Source: Gracilimonas sp040882225 (GTDB lineage Bacteria; Bacteroidota; Rhodothermia; Balneolales; Balneolaceae). Taken from it: a stretch of 64,000 nt of DNA. The DNA is taken from the NCBI GenBank assembly GCA_040882225.1, contig JBBEBR010000005.1:62001-126000 (forward strand), read 5' to 3'. The position numbers and the translations under genes were made by a program. This document shows, one piece after another, positions 60,840-64,000 of this stretch (positions within the stretch are counted from its first letter, which is position 1; each line of letters begins with the position of its first letter). Below the pieces are notes generated by a model. The model was not told the origin of the DNA, did no database searches, and worked only from the letters and a program-made list of their open reading frames with translations.

Positions 60840-62492
60840 CTAATTTCCCTCTTTAAACTGCACTCCCTTCCACTTCTCAAACAAATGCGCCACTTTTAAC
60901 CGTTGGTATTTTCCGGTTGAAGTTACCGGCAGTTCTTCTCCAAATACTACTACTTTCGGAGCTTTTGAAAATGGCAGATGCTTCAGGCAGTGTTCTAAAA
61001 TTGCTTGCTCGTTTTTTTCTGCTCCTTCTTTTAGTTGTACAAACGCCCCAACTTCTTCTCCATACCAATCATTTTCGAATCCGACTGCAATGCCGGCTTT
61101 TACTCCGGGAGCTTTATTAATGACCTCATCAATTTCAAGTGGAGCCAAATTTATCCCGCCACGGATTATGAGTTCTTTTAAGCGGCCTGTTATGAAAAAG
61201 TAGGGATTTCCCTGTTCGTCTAACTGAAAAAATCCCTCATCCCCCGACCTGAACCATCCATTCTTGAAAGCATACTCATTAGCTTCACGATTGTTGAAAT
61301 AACCTTTCATCACATTCACTCCACGAATAACGATTTCCCCGCGATCACCTTCCTTAACTGATTTTCCATCCTCAGTTTGTATGTCCATTTCATTTGCTGG
61401 AATTGCTACCCCAATGCTTGGATAGCCAAAATTCCGCATCCATTTTTCATGCTCTTTTTTGGGTTGATTCGCGGGAACAAAACAGGAATAACAGGTAGTT
61501 TCGGAAAGTCCATATCCATGAATAATTGGAATGCTGAATTTCTCCTCAAAAGTTTGTGCAACCTTTATTGTAAGCGGGCCCGCACCGCAAATAATATGTC
61601 GAAGACTTGCCGCATCGGGATGTTTCTTTTCTTCATAATAACTGTTCAAATATTGCAGCAGGGTTGGAACCACGCTTACGATATGCACTTCTTCATTCCA
61701 AATGATCTGGAAGAATTTTCCGGGGCTGAATTTCTGATTCAGAACGGAAGATCCACCTGCAAAAAAAGGGGTAATCATCGTCACAACTGTTCCATTCACG
61801 TGATGAATCGGTAACACACACATCATTCTTGTTTGAACATCAATATTATGCCATTTACTTATTGATCGCGCATCTTCCAGTAGATTACGCTGTGTTAAAA
61901 CCACACCTTTGGGATTTCCGGTAGTCCCTGAAGTAAATACAATCAAAGCCTCCGATTCACTGTTAATGACAGCTTCTTTTAATTCCCCTTCACTTTTGGA
62001 AAAACATTCGATGTTATCATCACATACAACAACTTCAATTCTGTTCAGGTGATCACTGCTTTCAATGATTGAATTTATTCTTTCAGCATATTCATCTTTC
62101 ACCAAAGCCAGTTTCACTTCCGCGTTTTTCAGGATGTAGGAAATTCTGTTATCGTCTTCGCCCAAACTAACGGGAACCACAACTAATCCACAGAACCAGG
62201 CGGCGAAATATTGAACCACCGTATGCCAGTGATTATGGGAGATGGTGGCAATTTTATCGCCGGGTTTTAATCCTTTAGACTGATAGAATCGGGCAGTATC
62301 ACTAACAGCAGCATAAAAATTCCGGTATGAAATTTCCTTTCGATTATCCGCTGCATCGTAATAGATTAGGAAAATTTTATCGCTCCCCATCCCTCTTTTC
62401 AGAAGTGAAAGAAAATCATGTTTTAATTCAGGCAGGGCCGTCGAAGTTTTTCGGGCGTGAGCTATTTTCTCTTCCAGGGAGCTGAATTCCAT
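60840..62492 (-). CDS. Class I AMP-dependent acyl-CoA synthetase
   Basis: 550 aa. A3 motif ALIVFTSGTTGNPKGVVLTQRN, A5 YGLSETTCYS, A7 GWFRSGDEGF, A8 GRLKELIIRGGINLAPLEID and the C-terminal catalytic Lys region TSTGKYQRLKV. It activates a carboxylic acid to acyl-CoA through an acyl-adenylate; the specificity is not readable (medium-chain or aromatic possible). It is distinct from fadD in length and linker. Its 3' end borders the nested inverted repeat; it faces the thioesterase. Confidence 0.9.
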   Translation of the reverse strand: MEFSSLEEKIAHARKTSTALPELKHDFLSLLKRGMGSDKIFLIYYDAADNRKEISYRNFYAAVSDTARFYQSKGLKPGDKIATISHNHWHTVVQYFAAWFCGLVVVPVSLGEDDNRISYILKNAEVKLALVKDEYAERINSIIESSDHLNRIEVVVCDDNIECFSKSEGELKEAVINSESEALIVFTSGTTGNPKGVVLTQRNLLEDARSISKWHNIDVQTRMMCVLPIHHVNGTVVTMITPFFAGGSSVLNQKFSPGKFFQIIWNEEVHIVSVVPTLLQYLNSYYEEKKHPDAASLRHIICGAGPLTIKVAQTFEEKFSIPIIHGYGLSETTCYSCFVPANQPKKEHEKWMRNFGYPSIGVAIPANEMDIQTEDGKSVKEGDRGEIVIRGVNVMKGYFNNREANEYAFKNGWFRSGDEGFFQLDEQGNPYFFITGRLKELIIRGGINLAPLEIDEVINKAPGVKAGIAVGFENDWYGEEVGAFVQLKEGAEKNEQAILEHCLKHLPFSKAPKVVVFGEELPVTSTGKYQRLKVAHLFEKWKGVQFKEGN

Positions 62493-62538
62493 AACAGTTT
62501 TTTCTTGTATGTTAGCGGGTGAAGTTAATAAAGAGGAT

Positions 62539-62565
62539 CACTGATTTCACTGATTACGCTGATTT
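62539..62565. repeat. Three 9-bp tandem repeats
   Basis: CACTGATTT-CACTGATTA-CGCTGATTT in exact 9-bp period, in the gap between the second ligase and the FN3 protein. Meaning unknown. Confidence 0.6.
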
Positions 62566-62613
62566 GCCTTTTCCGGCTTCGCCGAAAGAAGGGAGGAAAA
62601 ATAGACAGGCTCA

Positions 62614-62646
62614 GACCTCCAAGGTCTTCGAGACCTTGGAGGTCTC
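62614..62646 (-). terminator. Terminator-like hairpin after the FN3/T9SS gene
   Basis: Perfect 15-bp stem AGACCTCCAAGGTCT with a 3-base loop (62629-62631) and its complement, 2 bp after the stop codon. Following minus-strand DNA is GAGCCTGTCTATTTTTCC, a weak T-tract. Could also be a repeat-family hairpin. Confidence 0.6.
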
Positions 62647-62648
62647 TT

Positions 62649-64000
62649 TCACTTAATCAACAGCAGCTTCTTCGTGCTGATAAATTCCCCTGCTTGAATG
62701 CGATAGATATAGAAACCGCTTGATAATTCTGAGGCATCAAAAGTGGCGTTATGCCAGCCGGCGGATTTTCGTTCTTTTACCAATGTGGATACTTTCTGTC
62801 CCAGCATGTTAAAAACCTCAAGCCGAACTTCTGCCGCATTCGGAATCCCATATCGAATTTGCGTGGTTGGGTTGAATGGATTGGGATAGTTTTGTTGAAG
62901 TGTAAATTCAGTGGGTAGCGTTTCCGTTTCTGTTGATAAACCACCATTCCCAAGAAAGTCGAAAACTTCTGACCATTCTGACTCACCACTTTCATTTGCA
63001 GCTTTTACTCGCCAGTAGTAAAACACATCGGCTTCTAAATATTCATCCATTGTGAAGGAAGTATCGGGCGCGGTAATAATTGTATCTAATACAAAAGACT
63101 CAAAATCTTCCTCTTTAGATAGATGAAAAACATATTCATCCGCTTGCTCTGAGGAAGTCCATTCGAAGTATGGGTTATCGATTGGATACCATTCGTCTTT
63201 TTGAGGGATTAAAAGCTGGACGGAATCGGGTTTTTCTAAAACCGTTATGAACGATAATGTTTCACTCCAGTTACTCGAACCTGATTGATTATTCGCACGA
63301 ACATGCCAGTAATATTTGGTTCTTGATTCAAGTTTGTTTTCTATCTTAATATTTGTGCTTTCTAAATTTTCCGCCTCAAAAATTATTTCTGAAAAGTCAT
63401 CAGCTTTACTTATTTGAAAGTCAAAAGTAGTCGCTCTTTTTGAAGATCCCCAAGAAATAAACGGGGTTTGCGAGACATCTTCAGCTTCGTTTTCAGGTGT
63501 CCAAGTGGGTACTTCAGGAATGCCTAAAACAGTTTTAAAACTCCATATTGCACTCCACGCAGTTAGTTGTTCATCCACACTGGCGCGAACTCTCCAGTAA
63601 TAGGTGGTGGTATCGGAGAGCTGTGATGTTTCGAATGAGGTAGCTTCTAAATCCCGAACACTGATGGTGGCATCAAAAGCCGGAGATTCTGAGAGCTCAA
63701 GATTATAATACTTTGCCTCAGTAAACTCATCCCATGTTAGCTCAACAGGAAAATCCACATCCTCCGAATTATGTGAAGGTGAAGTTAAGTTAACTATTCC
63801 TTCAATGGGAGCGTCTTGAGTTGTGAAGAATTGAGTCTGACTCCAGCTACTATGACCTTCATTATTTATGGCTTTCACTCTCCAGAAATATTTTGTGCTG
63901 AAATCTAAGCCTTCTACAGTTTGTGAGATATTCCAGCTTTTCTCACTTATACTTTTTGCTAATCTATTCTGGGTAGTTTGTAATTCTGCATCAGTATGCT
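62649..64000 (-). CDS. Fibronectin-III protein with T9SS type A sorting domain (5' end beyond window)
   Basis: At least 450 codons, open at the upstream window edge. Repeated ~90-residue FN3-like units of the form LTWDEFTEAKYYNLELSESPAF...TSFETSQLSDTTTYYWRVRA (about four visible), each with a W-x-F/L then YYWRV/HVRA strand. The C-terminal T9SS type A domain (NYPNPFNPTTQIRYGI...KKLLLIK) ends the protein. Cell-surface protein, possibly binding polysaccharide or protein; the N-terminal part is missing so any catalytic domain is unseen. Confidence 0.88.
   Translation of the reverse strand, partial: HTDAELQTTQNRLAKSISEKSWNISQTVEGLDFSTKYFWRVKAINNEGHSSWSQTQFFTTQDAPIEGIVNLTSPSHNSEDVDFPVELTWDEFTEAKYYNLELSESPAFDATISVRDLEATSFETSQLSDTTTYYWRVRASVDEQLTAWSAIWSFKTVLGIPEVPTWTPENEAEDVSQTPFISWGSSKRATTFDFQISKADDFSEIIFEAENLESTNIKIENKLESRTKYYWHVRANNQSGSSNWSETLSFITVLEKPDSVQLLIPQKDEWYPIDNPYFEWTSSEQADEYVFHLSKEEDFESFVLDTIITAPDTSFTMDEYLEADVFYYWRVKAANESGESEWSEVFDFLGNGGLSTETETLPTEFTLQQNYPNPFNPTTQIRYGIPNAAEVRLEVFNMLGQKVSTLVKERKSAGWHNATFDASELSSGFYIYRIQAGEFISTKKLLLIK

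Overview
The window looks like a chromosomal segment of a marine, Gram-negative member of the Bacteroidota/Balneolota/Rhodothermota radiation. Balneolaceae is my best guess, inferred from protein style and not proven. Three secreted proteins end in a type IX secretion (T9SS) type A sorting domain with the YPNPFNPTT hallmark, and a fourth ends in a FlgD/CHU_C-like domain. There are many lipoproteins, SusC-like carboxypeptidase-regulatory barrels and FecR. Several promoters fit the Bacteroidota consensus TTG-N19..21-TAnnTTTG. Base composition is moderate to low GC and most genes look native. There is no prophage, insertion-sequence transposase, integrase, rRNA or CRISPR array.

Layout. 1-9 kb: end of glycyl-tRNA synthetase, a TPR protein, a T9SS-exported sugar dehydrogenase, lipoprotein Cu,Zn-SOD, an acyltransferase with a bile-acid:Na symporter-like carrier, a VOC protein, aspartate-semialdehyde dehydrogenase, and a tandem pair of unknown small paralogues. 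9-22 kb: a 1919-aa lamin-tail-domain secreted protein, facing a four-gene operon (secreted protein, FecR protein, outer-membrane barrel, CHASE2 adenylate cyclase). 22-34 kb: tRNA-Ala, an OmpA/thrombospondin-3 protein, a DUF5686 barrel, tRNA-Arg beside an Abi-like membrane protein, PlsC, UPF0316, an FMN reductase, an OmpR-type two-component pair, an M1 peptidase and a CheY-like regulator. 34-42 kb: a 1202-aa T9SS cargo, a DUF1080/GMC/gluconate-dehydrogenase-subunit-3 cluster likely acting on 3-keto sugars, and tRNA-Leu. 42-48 kb: a KaiC-KaiB-hybrid histidine kinase operon with a decayed response regulator upstream, then a class II photolyase. 48-52.6 kb: a BlaI/BlaR-like pair with a TonB-type C-terminus and a clear operator, PspC, a Gfo/Idh-like protein, and a small secreted protein behind a five-hexamer, 11-bp-phased Pho-box-like array. 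52.6-62.5 kb: a beta-oxidation operon (fadD, fadN, fadA, dienoyl-CoA-reductase-like SDR) with accessory inserts (a four-helix-bundle gene, and a nucleotidyltransferase with a small partner), then a thioesterase and a second acyl-CoA ligase. 62.6-64 kb: a T9SS fibronectin-III protein running off the window.

The most system-like units are (i) the kaiC-kaiB-HK/REC operon, a KaiA-less clock or stress timer, and (ii) the secreted/FecR/barrel/CHASE2-cyclase operon, which reads as a trans-envelope cAMP signalling unit. Intergenic DNA carries at least three small dispersed repeat families (REP-like hairpins, a CCTGACAGG palindromic element, and a 121-186 bp MITE-like element with terminal inverted repeats), plus a nested inverted repeat that exactly fills one convergent gap. 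All functional assignments are from reading motifs; no database search was run.
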